64,000 nt of DNA. It comes from an uncultured Bacteroides sp. GTDB lineage: Bacteria > Bacteroidota > Bacteroidia > Bacteroidales > Bacteroidaceae. Positions within the stretch are counted from its first letter, which is position 1, and every line of letters begins with the position of its first letter. Shown here piece by piece: positions 34,576 through 44,076 of this stretch. The translations under genes were made by a program, and so were the position numbers. The stretch spans positions 92,714 through 156,713 of the forward strand of contig CALUOT010000001.1 of assembly GCA_944322355.1 (NCBI GenBank), given 5' to 3'. The notes beneath the pieces were generated by a model, which had not been told where the DNA came from, ran no database searches, and was given only the letters and a program-made list of their open reading frames with translations.

Positions 34576-36951
34576 ATGATGAGATTGCAATTATTTAAAA
34601 GATGGGGGTTAGCGGTGACATGGATGATTCTAATTTCTGCCTCTGTGACCGCTCAAAATATTCTTTATACGAATAAATCTGCCGCAAACTGGCATGAAGC
34701 TTTCCCTATAGGTAATGGTAGGATGGGAGCTATGGTATATGGAAAGGTATTTAATGAACGAATCCAAACTAATGAAGATACATTTTGGGCAGGAGGACCA
34801 AGAAAGCTGCAAAAGCCCGAAAGTAAAAAGTATATAGAACAAGTAAGAAAGTTGATCGCATCCGGCCGAACAACGGAAGCGGAAGAAATAATCAATTCGC
34901 AGATTGTCGGTCCTTATTATCATTCTTTCCTCCCCTTTGTGGACATCTATCTGGATTTCTTTCCTGATAGAGGTGAGATAACAGATTATAAACGCGAATT
35001 GGATTTATCAACAGGTACGCTTGCTGTTGCTTATAAATTGAATGGCGTAAAATATCAGCGTGAATATTTTATATCCTATCCAGATCAAGTACTTATGGTC
35101 AAGCTGACTTGTGAAAAGAAGATGTCTCTGTCAGCTTCTTTGGGAAGCCAAGTAAAACATATTACTTATGTAAAGGACAATACTGTTTATATTCATGGGA
35201 AAGCCCCTGAAATATGTTGGCCACATTATGAACAAAATGAAGAAGTAGTTTACACGGATACGTGTGGTATGGGTTTTCAAGCACGTTTAGTTGTGTCCAC
35301 GTGTGATGGTACGTGGCGTCGGGATGGGGCTTCGCTACGTATAGAAGAAGCCAGTGAAGTAATTTTCTGTTTTGTTGCGGCAACAAGTTTCAATGGCATA
35401 GATAAAGATCCCGTGAAAGAAGGAAAGAATACAACGGAAGTCTGTGATGCCTATCAGAAACAAGTATTAAAGAAAAGTTATGATGAAATTCGTACCGTTC
35501 ATATAAATGATTTCTCAGCTTTGTATGACCGGGTTGATTTGTTTTTGGGAAAAAGTGAAAGAAATAACTGGCCGATTGATGAACGTATAGCCCATTACAG
35601 TCCGAAAGAAGATCCCGATTTAACAGCTTTGTATTTTCGATTTGGCCGTTATTTATTGATCAGCTCTTCTCGACCCGGTTCACAGCCGGCCAATCTGCAA
35701 GGTGTTTGGTGTGATGATATGCATTCAGCTTGGAGTTGCAACTTTACACTGAACTGTAATGTAGAAATAAACTATTGGCCTGCGGAGGTGACAAATCTTT
35801 CAGAATGTCATTTGCCACTTATGGAAGCCATTAAAGAAATCACGGTGGATGGGGCTAAAACGGCAAAAGTCTTGTATGGTTCGCCTGGATGGACGGTACA
35901 TCATAATTTGGATTTGTGGCGAACGACCTGGCCTGTAGGCAAGTCGGGACAATGGGGTATTTATCAAGCTGCGCCAGCATGGTTGTGTCAGCACATTTGG
36001 GATCACTATGAGTTTACACAGAGTAAAGATTTCTTATGTGAATATTTCCCTGTCATGGAAGGTGCGGCGCAATTTTATCTCCACACTTTACAATATACGG
36101 ATGAGGGATACTTAGTGACAAATCCCGCTGTCTCATTTGAAAATATGTATGTCAAGCCTGACGGTACTGTTGGATGGGCGTGCCAAAGTCCTTCAGAGGA
36201 TATGCAGGCAATAAGAAGCCTTTTTGAAAACATCATAGAAGCGGGAAAGGTATTGGGCATGAAATCGTATGTAGAGAAGCAAATAGAAAAAGTTCTTCCT
36301 CACTTAGCTCCACTAAAAATCAGTTCCCGTACTGGTGAACTTCAAGAGTGGTATGATGATTGGGATAATTATGACGATGGAAATGGGCAAGTAGGACATG
36401 GCTGGGGATTAATCGCTTCGGATCTGATTACCTTACGTAAGACTCCGGAGTTGGCCGCAGCTTTCCGGAAAACATTGGATAAGCGCAAACCCATGTATCG
36501 AAGTAACAGTGGAAGCTGGACCGGTTCTTTTGCAGCCGGATGGTGGGCCAGATTAGAAGAGGCGGACAGTCTACAAAAAACAATAGACCGACATTTCCAG
36601 AAAGCACTATATCCCAATTTAACAAGCCAGTTTCACAATTATTTCCAGATAGACGGGAATCTTGGATTTACTTTCGTAATTGCAGAAATGTTGCTTCAAA
36701 GTCATTCCGATGAAATCCATATCTTACCGGCGCTTCCTTCTAAATATCCCAATGGTTATGTCCGGGGATTGAAAGCACGAGGTAACTATGAGGTAGATAT
36801 TGATTGGGAACACTGTCGGCCTACGAAAATTTTAATAAAATCCTCCCAAGAAGGTAAGGTGCGAATTAGATATGGAGATAAGGTGAAAGAATATGTAATG
36901 TCGGAAAATGGGAAACTATTATTGAATGGGGAACTTGATGTATGTTTATAA
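34576..36951 (+). CDS. GH95 alpha-L-fucosidase (first paralogue)
   Basis: 791 residues with a signal peptide ending SASVTAQ. The GH95 start NWHEAFPIGNGRMGAMVYG is clear. Catalytic residues by analogy to AfcA are Asn393 and Asn395 in TLNCNVEINYWPAE, Glu522 in VSFENMY and Asp693 in FQIDGN. The acid position sits in an unusual VSFEN rather than the common SPEN. The gene is more AT-rich than its neighbours, hinting at a separate origin. Alpha-1,2-fucosidase is likely; some GH95 proteins act on alpha-L-galactose, and the changed motif leaves that open. Confidence 0.88.
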   Translation: MMRLQLFKRWGLAVTWMILISASVTAQNILYTNKSAANWHEAFPIGNGRMGAMVYGKVFNERIQTNEDTFWAGGPRKLQKPESKKYIEQVRKLIASGRTTEAEEIINSQIVGPYYHSFLPFVDIYLDFFPDRGEITDYKRELDLSTGTLAVAYKLNGVKYQREYFISYPDQVLMVKLTCEKKMSLSASLGSQVKHITYVKDNTVYIHGKAPEICWPHYEQNEEVVYTDTCGMGFQARLVVSTCDGTWRRDGASLRIEEASEVIFCFVAATSFNGIDKDPVKEGKNTTEVCDAYQKQVLKKSYDEIRTVHINDFSALYDRVDLFLGKSERNNWPIDERIAHYSPKEDPDLTALYFRFGRYLLISSSRPGSQPANLQGVWCDDMHSAWSCNFTLNCNVEINYWPAEVTNLSECHLPLMEAIKEITVDGAKTAKVLYGSPGWTVHHNLDLWRTTWPVGKSGQWGIYQAAPAWLCQHIWDHYEFTQSKDFLCEYFPVMEGAAQFYLHTLQYTDEGYLVTNPAVSFENMYVKPDGTVGWACQSPSEDMQAIRSLFENIIEAGKVLGMKSYVEKQIEKVLPHLAPLKISSRTGELQEWYDDWDNYDDGNGQVGHGWGLIASDLITLRKTPELAAAFRKTLDKRKPMYRSNSGSWTGSFAAGWWARLEEADSLQKTIDRHFQKALYPNLTSQFHNYFQIDGNLGFTFVIAEMLLQSHSDEIHILPALPSKYPNGYVRGLKARGNYEVDIDWEHCRPTKILIKSSQEGKVRIRYGDKVKEYVMSENGKLLLNGELDVCL

Positions 36952-36964
36952 AGGGAGATAAAAG

Positions 36965-39256
36965 ATGAAAAATCAATTATTAAATGGACTTCTATATCTA
37001 TGCTGTATACTGACTCTTGGGGCTTGTAGTGATGGGATAAGTTCCAATAAAGAGCTCAAACTCTGGTATTCTCGTCCGGCAACCGAATGGATGACTTCCG
37101 CTCTGCCAATTGGTAATGGTGAATTGGGCGCGATGTTCTTTGGAGGCATCAGGCAGGAGCAAGTGCAGTTTAATGAAAAGTCGCTTTGGAACGGAAGTAC
37201 GGAGAAACGGGGAGCTTACCAAAGTTTCGGGGATTTGTTTTTGGAGTTTGATGGGATTGATACGTGTGCAGTTCAAGACTATCGGAGGGAGCTTTCGCTG
37301 AATGAGGCAATAGGACGTGTGCATTTTCGCTCTAAAGGGACGACTTATGAGCGGGAGTATTTCGCCAGCCATCCGGACAGTGTGATTGTTATTCGGCTTA
37401 GCGCATCGGGTGGCGAAGCAAAACTAAATTTCTCCGTAGCCTTGAAAGATGGACGTGAAGGAAGAACGGAGGTAGAGGAGCCTAATCGGTTGGTTTTGAA
37501 GAATCGTTTGGATTTGCTTTCCTATGAAGCTCAATTGAGTGTGCAGCATGAAGGCGGAAGGGTGGTATCTCAAGATGGTTACTTGAGAATAGAGGAGGCT
37601 GAGGCAGTGACTCTGCTTCTGTCAGGGGCTACCAATTTTCGGCTTTCATCACCTACTTACGTGGGAGAGACGGAAGTCCAATTGCACGACCGCATCTCCC
37701 AACGTTTGGCCCAAGCTTCACAGAAGGGGTATGAAGTGTTGAAAGAACGTCATCTGGATGACTATTGTCCTTTGTTCAATCGGGTGAAGTTCGACTTGAA
37801 AGAAACTCTGCCGGGTGTTCCTACGGATGAATTGGTGAAGTCGCATAAAGAAAGTCGCTATCTGGATATGCTCTATTTCCAATATGGACGTTATCTGATG
37901 TTGGCTTCTTCACGCGGCATGAATTTGCCAAGCAACCTGCAAGGTATTTGGAACAACGACAATACACCGCCCTGGGAATGCGACATCCATAGCAATATCA
38001 ATGTACAGATGAATTATTGGCCTGCTGAGGTTTGTAACTTGTCGGAATGTCACGAGCCGTTCTTGAATTACATTATTACAGAAGCTCTTCGGCCCGATGG
38101 AAGCTGGAGGAAGGTGGCGCAAGCGGAAGAACTTCGGGGATGGAGCCTTCGGACGCAAAGCAATATTTTCGGCTACACCGATTGGAATATCAATCGCCCG
38201 GCCAATGCGTGGTATTGTATGCACTTGTGGCAACATTATGAATATACGCAGGACGTGGATTTCCTAGCTCATCAGGCTTTGCCGGTCATGCGGAGTGCTT
38301 GCGAGTATTGGTTCGACCGTTTGGAAGAAGATGGAAACGGGAAGCTGATAGCACCCAATGAATGGTCGCCCGAGCAAGGCCCGTGGGAGGACGGTGTGGC
38401 CTATGCCCAGCAATTGGTGTGGCAGTTGTTCAGTGATACTTCGCAGGCTTTGCAAGCCTTGCGTGAAGGGGGATTGGCTGTAGATGAGTCTTTTGCACAG
38501 GAATTAGCCGATAAGTGGGCACGGCTGGATAACGGTTTGGAGATAGGTTCGTGGGGGCAGATACGCGAATGGAGGACAGATAGTCAGCATCTGGATACGT
38601 TGGGTAATTCGCATCGGCATCTTTCCCAGTTGGTGGCACTCTATCCCGGTGACCAAGTCTCCTCCTCACCGAGGCAGGAACTCGTCGAGGCGGTGCGGCG
38701 TACTTTACTTTCGCGGGGTGATATGGGTACAGGATGGAGTCGGGCGTGGAAGATTGCTTGCTGGGCACGTTTGCACGATGGCGATCATGCCTATCGTTTG
38801 CTCAAGTCGGCCCTGAGCCTTTCTCATACAATGGTTGTGAGTATGGATAACGACAAAGGAGGAGTTTATGAGAATCTGCTTGATTCTCATCCTCCTTTCC
38901 AAATTGATGGAAACTTTGGGGCTACGGCAGGTATGGCAGAGATGTTGCTTCAGAGTCATGAAGGTTTTATTCGTCTGCTTCCAACTTTGCCAACGGCTTG
39001 GACTGATGGATACGTGCAAGGATTGAGAGCGATAGGTGATTTTACTTTTGATCTGGAATGGGAGGAACGTCAGTTGAGTCGCTGCACCCTTCGCTCTGGC
39101 TCGGGTAAGGAGTGTCACATCTATGCTCCGTCGGATACTCTTTTGGAAGTGAAAGATGCATCCGGGCAGAAGATTGAGGTCGCTCGTTCAGCCGAAGGAA
39201 TGCATTCTTTCTTCACGGAGCCTGGAGGAACGTATGTGATACGTTTATTGCATTAA
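36965..39256 (+). CDS. GH95 alpha-L-fucosidase lipoprotein (second paralogue)
   Basis: 763 residues. The lipoprotein signal ends ILTLGAC (Cys21). GH95 features are WYSRPATEWMTSALPIGNGELGAM, Asn344 and Asn346 in HSNINVQMNYWPAE, Glu470 in EWSPEQGP, and Asp648 in FQIDGNFG, so all catalytic positions are filled in the usual context. It lies 13 nt after the first GH95 gene and ends the operon. It should cleave terminal alpha-1,2-L-fucose from galactose on the cell surface or in the periplasm. Confidence 0.9.
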   Translation: MKNQLLNGLLYLCCILTLGACSDGISSNKELKLWYSRPATEWMTSALPIGNGELGAMFFGGIRQEQVQFNEKSLWNGSTEKRGAYQSFGDLFLEFDGIDTCAVQDYRRELSLNEAIGRVHFRSKGTTYEREYFASHPDSVIVIRLSASGGEAKLNFSVALKDGREGRTEVEEPNRLVLKNRLDLLSYEAQLSVQHEGGRVVSQDGYLRIEEAEAVTLLLSGATNFRLSSPTYVGETEVQLHDRISQRLAQASQKGYEVLKERHLDDYCPLFNRVKFDLKETLPGVPTDELVKSHKESRYLDMLYFQYGRYLMLASSRGMNLPSNLQGIWNNDNTPPWECDIHSNINVQMNYWPAEVCNLSECHEPFLNYIITEALRPDGSWRKVAQAEELRGWSLRTQSNIFGYTDWNINRPANAWYCMHLWQHYEYTQDVDFLAHQALPVMRSACEYWFDRLEEDGNGKLIAPNEWSPEQGPWEDGVAYAQQLVWQLFSDTSQALQALREGGLAVDESFAQELADKWARLDNGLEIGSWGQIREWRTDSQHLDTLGNSHRHLSQLVALYPGDQVSSSPRQELVEAVRRTLLSRGDMGTGWSRAWKIACWARLHDGDHAYRLLKSALSLSHTMVVSMDNDKGGVYENLLDSHPPFQIDGNFGATAGMAEMLLQSHEGFIRLLPTLPTAWTDGYVQGLRAIGDFTFDLEWEERQLSRCTLRSGSGKECHIYAPSDTLLEVKDASGQKIEVARSAEGMHSFFTEPGGTYVIRLLH

Positions 39257-39275
39257 CATTACATGAATGTTACAT

Positions 39276-39304
39276 AATAAACCGCCTCATTCGGGCGGTT
39301 TATT
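39276..39304 (+). terminator. Terminator of the glycosidase operon
   Basis: The 11-bp arms AATAAACCGCC and GGCGGTTTATT pair perfectly around a seven-base loop 19 nt after the GH95 stop codon, followed by a T/A-rich stretch. Confidence 0.85.
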
Positions 39305-39387
39305 ATTTATTAGGAATTCATTTATATACCGCAAGGGGAGGCGTACCTTTGTCCACCGAATCGAACAACCATTAGTATTAGAATGAT

Positions 39388-40173
39388 ATGAAACGAATAG
39401 AATGTGTGATTTTCGACTGGGCGGGCACTACGGTGGATTATGGATGCTTTGCCCCGGTGGCAGCCTTTGTAGAGAGTTTTGAAGCTATCGGCGTACCTGT
39501 CACGCCGGAGGAAACACGTCGCTTCATGGGACTGACCAAAGTAGAAGAAATACGTGCCCTTTTCGGACTGCCCCGTGTGGCCGAAGCTTTCCGGGCCAAG
39601 TATGGTCGCGAGGCTGGAGAGGCTGATGTGCAAGGTCGCTACAAAGCCTTCCAGGAAATACTTTATCAGACGCTCGACCGCTATGCTTCACCGATACCCG
39701 GTGTGGTGGATACGGTGAACCGCTTACGAGCACAGGGCATCAAGATAGGTTCTACTACGGGTTATACGGAGGCTATGATGGATATTGTCCGTCCTGCTGC
39801 TGAAGCGCAAGGCTACCGTCCCGACTGTTGTGTCACGTCTGACCATCTGCCTGCCGGACGTCCTGCTCCTTATATGATGTGGCAAAACCTGACACAACTG
39901 GCCGTTCCATCGACGGATGCGGTAGTTAAGGTGGGTGACACGATAGCTGATATTGGCGAAGGACTCAGTGCCAAGGTATGGACCGTGGGCGTGGTCATGG
40001 GCAGTAACGAATTGGCTCTGTCGCAAGCCGAAGTCGAAAATATGTCTGCTGCCGAACTGGAGGCACGCAAGGCCGAAGTGCGTCGACGTATGACCGAAGC
40101 CGGTACCCATTATGTCATTGACCATATTGGCGAACTGTCCGAGGTTATCGCCGCTATCGAGCAACGCAGTTAA
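39388..40173 (+). CDS. phnX: Phosphonoacetaldehyde hydrolase
   Basis: 261 residues of the HAD superfamily. VIFDWAGTTVDYG carries the nucleophile Asp10; MGLTKVEEIR carries the Schiff-base Lys51, the feature that separates PhnX from other HAD hydrolases; GDTIADIGEG lies near 190. It splits phosphonoacetaldehyde into acetaldehyde and phosphate. PhnW, the preceding enzyme of the pathway, is encoded 116 nt downstream. A TACCTTTG box is at 39344-39351. Confidence 0.95.
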   Translation: MKRIECVIFDWAGTTVDYGCFAPVAAFVESFEAIGVPVTPEETRRFMGLTKVEEIRALFGLPRVAEAFRAKYGREAGEADVQGRYKAFQEILYQTLDRYASPIPGVVDTVNRLRAQGIKIGSTTGYTEAMMDIVRPAAEAQGYRPDCCVTSDHLPAGRPAPYMMWQNLTQLAVPSTDAVVKVGDTIADIGEGLSAKVWTVGVVMGSNELALSQAEVENMSAAELEARKAEVRRRMTEAGTHYVIDHIGELSEVIAAIEQRS

Positions 40174-40208
40174 TACCTGATAAATCGCTCATATAATATA
40201 CATACATT

Positions 40209-40242
40209 TGTCCGAGGAAAGCGTGTTTCACGCTCTCGGACA
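40209..40242 (+). terminator. Stem-loop between phnX and phnW
   Basis: TGTCCGAG pairs with CTCGGACA, and inside it AGCGTG pairs with CACGCT around a TTT loop, with a three-base bulge. No T-run follows (tcctattt), so it is probably an mRNA processing or attenuation element, or a weak terminator, rather than a full stop. Confidence 0.55.
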
Positions 40243-40289
40243 TCCTATTTAATCAGCATTAATCACTAATAAAATCATAAAGAAGAACG

Positions 40290-41381
40290 ATGAGACCTTA
40301 TTTATTACTGACCCCCGGTCCATTGACAACGACCGATACTGTGAAGCAAGCCATGATGGCCGACTGGTGCACATGGGACGAAGATTACAATGTACACATT
40401 GTGGAGGAGGTGCGCCACGCGCTGGTGAAACTGGCCACGACACAGGTAGACGATTATACTGCCGTGCTGATGCAGGGTAGCGGAACATATTGTGTGGAGG
40501 CTGTGATAGGCAGTGCTATTCGCCCTGCTACGGACAAACTGCTCATTTTGAGCAATGGAGCCTATGGTGACCGCATGGGGCACATTGCCGAGTATCACGG
40601 CTTGCACTATGACTTGATGGCGTTCGACGAGACCGAGCAGGGGTCGGCAGCGGACGTGGACGACTATCTGGCACATAATCCTGAGGTGACTCACGTGGCT
40701 GTGGTTCATTGTGAAACGACAACGGGCGTGCTGAATCCCCTGTCGGAGATTGCTCATGTGGTGAAGATGTACGGCAAGCGGCTGATAGTGGACGCGATGA
40801 GCAGTTTTGGCGGTGTGCCGATGGACGTGGCTGCATTGGGGGCGGACTTCCTTATCAGCAGTGCCAACAAGTGCATACAGGGTGTGCCGGGCTTCGGCTT
40901 CATCATCGCCCGTCGTTCGGAACTGGAGCGTTGCCAAGGGGTGAGCCGTTCGCTGTCACTCGACCTTTATGATCAATGGAAGGCAATGGAGAAGGGACAT
41001 GGCAAATGGCGTTTCACGTCGCCCACGCATGTAGTGCGTGCCTTCAAGCAGGCGTTGGAGGAATTGGATGCTGAAGGGGGTGTACCTGCCCGTCATGTCC
41101 GTTACTGTGAAAACCACCGAGTGCTGGTTGAAGGTATGCGTTCGCTGGGCTTTGAGACGTTGCTGCCCGATGCGGTGCAGTCGCCCGTCATCACGTCGTT
41201 CCTCTATCCCCATGCAGGTTTTGACTTTAAGAGTTTTTATGCCCAGTTGAAGTCGAAAGGTTTTGTCATCTATCCGGGCAAGATATCGCAGGCCGATACA
41301 TTCCGTATCGGTAGCATTGGCGATGTTCATCCCGATGATTTTCGTCGCCTGACGGAAGCTGTGAGGGCGTGTGTTTACTAA
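40290..41381 (+). CDS. phnW: 2-aminoethylphosphonate--pyruvate transaminase
   Basis: 363 residues of the class V aminotransferase fold. [14 protein letters not shown] at the start, [12 protein letters not shown] near 61, Asp168 in [10 protein letters not shown] and PLP-lysine Lys194 in [10 protein letters not shown] identify PhnW. It converts 2-aminoethylphosphonate and pyruvate to phosphonoacetaldehyde and alanine, feeding PhnX. There is no dedicated phosphonate transporter or regulator next to it, so the source could be external aminoethylphosphonate or phosphonolipids. Confidence 0.95.
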   Translation: MRPYLLLTPGPLTTTDTVKQAMMADWCTWDEDYNVHIVEEVRHALVKLATTQVDDYTAVLMQGSGTYCVEAVIGSAIRPATDKLLILSNGAYGDRMGHIAEYHGLHYDLMAFDETEQGSAADVDDYLAHNPEVTHVAVVHCETTTGVLNPLSEIAHVVKMYGKRLIVDAMSSFGGVPMDVAALGADFLISSANKCIQGVPGFGFIIARRSELERCQGVSRSLSLDLYDQWKAMEKGHGKWRFTSPTHVVRAFKQALEELDAEGGVPARHVRYCENHRVLVEGMRSLGFETLLPDAVQSPVITSFLYPHAGFDFKSFYAQLKSKGFVIYPGKISQADTFRIGSIGDVHPDDFRRLTEAVRACVY

Positions 41382-41463
41382 GCCTGTTTTTTTGACCTCC
41401 GTCAAGCCTCCGTTCGATAAAAAGACATAATTTTGCGTCGCTTTTCAGAAGGAGGTTGAAGTT

Positions 41464-42807
41464 ATGGCAACATCGAGGGAGATGACGGAGGGAAGGACGC
41501 TTCCGCAGATATTTTATTTTACGCTGCCCCTGCTGCTGGGCAATATGCTACAACAGACGTATTCGCTGGTGGATGCCGCTATTGTGGGTAAGTTCCTGGG
41601 TATTGATGCCTTGGCGGCAGTGGGAGCCAGTAGTTCGGTCGTGTTTCTCATACTGGGCTTCTGCAACGGGTGTTGCGGGGGCTTTGGTATTCCTGTGGCA
41701 CAGAAGTTTGGTGCACGCGATTACGAGACGATGCGCCGCTATGTGTCGGTCAGCCTCCAGCTGGCTGGAGGGATGTCGTTGGTGTTGGCGGTGGTGACAA
41801 GCCTGTTGTGCGGCGGCATCTTGCGCTGGATGCGCACGCCGGAAAGCATCTTCGAGGGAGCTTATGCCTATCTGTTGGTGACGTTCATCGGCATTCCCTG
41901 TACGTTTTTCTACAACCTGTTGTCAAGTATCATCCGTGCGCTGGGCGACAGCAAGACGCCTTTCTGGTTCCTGTTATTCTCGGCAGTACTTAATATCCTG
42001 CTCGACTTGTTCTGCATCCTGACGTTGGGGTGGGGTGTGGCAGGGGCCGCTATTGCTACGGTGTTTTCGCAGGGCGTGTCGGCGGTGCTGTGCTACTTTT
42101 ACATGATGCGCCACTTCGACATCCTGCGGACTACTCCCGCCGAACGCCGGTTCAACTGGACTTTGGCCAACCGGCTGATGTATATCGGTGTACCCATGGG
42201 CTTGCAATTCTCCATTACCGCCATCGGCAGTATCATGTTGCAGAGTGCCAACAATGCTTTGGGCACGGCTTGTGTGGCTGCTTTCACGGCTGCCATACGC
42301 ATCAAGATGTTTTTTATGTGTCCTTTCGAGAGCCTGGGTATCGCTATGGCCACCTTTGCCGGTCAGAACTACGGGGCAGGCAAGCCCCAACGCATCTGGC
42401 AGGGTGTGAAGTCGAGCGCGGTGATGATGATGACCTACTGGGCTTTTACTTTCTGTGTATTGATGCTGGGGGCGCACACCATTGCCCTCTTGTTTGTTGA
42501 TGCAACTGAGGTCGAGATATTGGATAAGACGGCTTTATTCCTGCATGTGTCGGTGAGTTTCTTTCCAGTGCTGGGTTTGCTTTGCATTCTGCGCTACACG
42601 ATTCAAGGAACTGGTTTTACGGGGCTTGCCATGCTGTCGGGTGTGTCCGAGATGATAGCCCGTATTTTGGTTAGTGTGATAGCTGTGCCGCTATGGGGTT
42701 ATACGGCTGTATGTTTTGGTGACTCTACGGCGTGGGTGTTTGCTGTGGCTTTCCTGATTCCTGCATTTGCTTACGTCTACAAGAAAATAAAACTGATAAG
42801 GAGGTGA
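41464..42807 (+). CDS. MATE-family efflux transporter
   Basis: 447 residues with twelve membrane segments. GNMLQQTYSLVDAAIVGKFLGIDALAAVG at about 28-56 and the mirrored second half (IGVPMGLQFSITAIGSIMLQSANNALG) are typical MATE motifs. It exports cationic compounds using sodium or proton gradients. AAGGAGG stands 8 nt before the ATG, and a TAATTTTG box lies at 41428-41435. Its last codons and stop (agg agg tga) form the Shine-Dalgarno sequence of dinB. Confidence 0.9.
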   Translation: MATSREMTEGRTLPQIFYFTLPLLLGNMLQQTYSLVDAAIVGKFLGIDALAAVGASSSVVFLILGFCNGCCGGFGIPVAQKFGARDYETMRRYVSVSLQLAGGMSLVLAVVTSLLCGGILRWMRTPESIFEGAYAYLLVTFIGIPCTFFYNLLSSIIRALGDSKTPFWFLLFSAVLNILLDLFCILTLGWGVAGAAIATVFSQGVSAVLCYFYMMRHFDILRTTPAERRFNWTLANRLMYIGVPMGLQFSITAIGSIMLQSANNALGTACVAAFTAAIRIKMFFMCPFESLGIAMATFAGQNYGAGKPQRIWQGVKSSAVMMMTYWAFTFCVLMLGAHTIALLFVDATEVEILDKTALFLHVSVSFFPVLGLLCILRYTIQGTGFTGLAMLSGVSEMIARILVSVIAVPLWGYTAVCFGDSTAWVFAVAFLIPAFAYVYKKIKLIRR

Positions 42808-42811
42808 GAAC

Positions 42812-43900
42812 TTGCCGGAGCGTAAAATCATACACATCGACATGGATGCCTTCTATGCCTCGGTGGAACAGCGTGACCATCCCGAACTGCGCGGGAAGCC
42901 GATAGCCGTGGGGCATGCCGAGGAACGCGGGGTAGTGGCTGCCGCCAGTTACGAGGCACGTCGCTATGGGGTACGTTCGGCCATGCCTTCGCTCAGGGCG
43001 AAGCGCATTTGCCCGCAACTTATCTTCATTCCCGGCCGCATGGAAGTCTACAAGGATGTTTCCCGCCAGATACACGAAATCTTTCACGAATATACCGACA
43101 TCATTGAACCGATTTCATTGGACGAAGCCTTTTTAGATGTTACTGAGAATAAGCCGGGCATTTCGTTGGCAGTAGACATCGCCCGTGAAATCAAGGCCAA
43201 GATACGGGAGCGCCTTCACTTGGTGGCTTCGGCCGGTGTATCTTACAATAAGTTCCTGGCTAAGATTGCATCGGACTATCGTAAGCCCGACGGCCTCTGT
43301 ACGATTCATCCCGACCAGGCGCTGGACTTCATCGCCCGTTTGCCTATTGAAAGTTTTTGGGGTGTAGGACCTGTCACGGCCAAACGGATGCACCAGCTGG
43401 GTATACACAACGGGGCACAGTTGCGCGAGCGTTCGTTGCAGACTTTGTTGAGTTTGTTTGGCAAGACAGGGGCTTTGTACTACGATTTTGCCCGAGGCAT
43501 TGACTTGCGACCGGTGGAAGCTGTGCGTGTGCGCAAGTCTATCGGTTGCGAACGTACCTTGGAACGGGATATCAATCAGCGCTCTTCGCTCATCATAGAG
43601 CTTTATCACGTAGCTGTGGAACTGGTGCACCGTCTGGAGTCTAAACAGTTCAAAGGAAATACGCTGACGCTGAAAATTAAGTTTCATGATTTTGCCCAAA
43701 TCACCCGCAGCATTACCCAATCGCAAGAACTTACTGCGCTGGATGTTATTTTGCCGTTGGCCAAACAGTTGCTGAAAGAAGTCGATTACGAGCAGCACCC
43801 TGTCCGCCTGATAGGTCTTTCCGTATCCAATCCTCACAGCGAGAGCGGTGAAAAAGGTGTGTGGGAGCAGCTGAGTTTTGAGTTTGCCGAGTGGAAATAA
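42812..43900 (+). CDS. dinB: DNA polymerase IV
   Basis: 362 residues of the Y family. The catalytic IHIDMDAFYASVE (first Asp pair) and ISLDEAFLDV are intact. Little-finger features follow, and the C-terminus EQLSFEF resembles a beta-clamp binding peptide. The start is a TTG at 42812, supported by AAGGAGGTG six nt upstream that overlaps the end of the MATE gene; this suggests coupled translation. It bypasses DNA lesions. No SOS box was recognised. Confidence 0.92.
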   Translation: MPERKIIHIDMDAFYASVEQRDHPELRGKPIAVGHAEERGVVAAASYEARRYGVRSAMPSLRAKRICPQLIFIPGRMEVYKDVSRQIHEIFHEYTDIIEPISLDEAFLDVTENKPGISLAVDIAREIKAKIRERLHLVASAGVSYNKFLAKIASDYRKPDGLCTIHPDQALDFIARLPIESFWGVGPVTAKRMHQLGIHNGAQLRERSLQTLLSLFGKTGALYYDFARGIDLRPVEAVRVRKSIGCERTLERDINQRSSLIIELYHVAVELVHRLESKQFKGNTLTLKIKFHDFAQITRSITQSQELTALDVILPLAKQLLKEVDYEQHPVRLIGLSVSNPHSESGEKGVWEQLSFEFAEWK

Positions 43901-43915
43901 AGGGTAACTTGCCAA

Positions 43916-43994
43916 CATGCTTTGTGAGGATGCGTTACATTAAATGAAACGAAGCATTTCATTTAAAGAAAATCATCTTCCCATTAAATGTAAT
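43916..43994. repeat. 22-bp-period array F (CATT-n-AATG type)
   Basis: The nine-base motifs cattaaatg, catttaaag and cattaaatg are centred at 43942, 43964 and 43986, exact 22-bp steps. A weaker catgctttg sits one period earlier at 43920. The outer ends ttacattaaatg and cattaaatgtaa are near reverse complements. The array lies just after dinB. The same motif and period are found in array H near 63.6 kb. Confidence 0.75.
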
Positions 43995-44076
43995 TTGGGC
44001 GTATATATTTTTCATTTTGCCACAAAATCCGTATTTTTGCCTATCTTGTAGAAACTTTTAAATTAGAAAATGCAGT

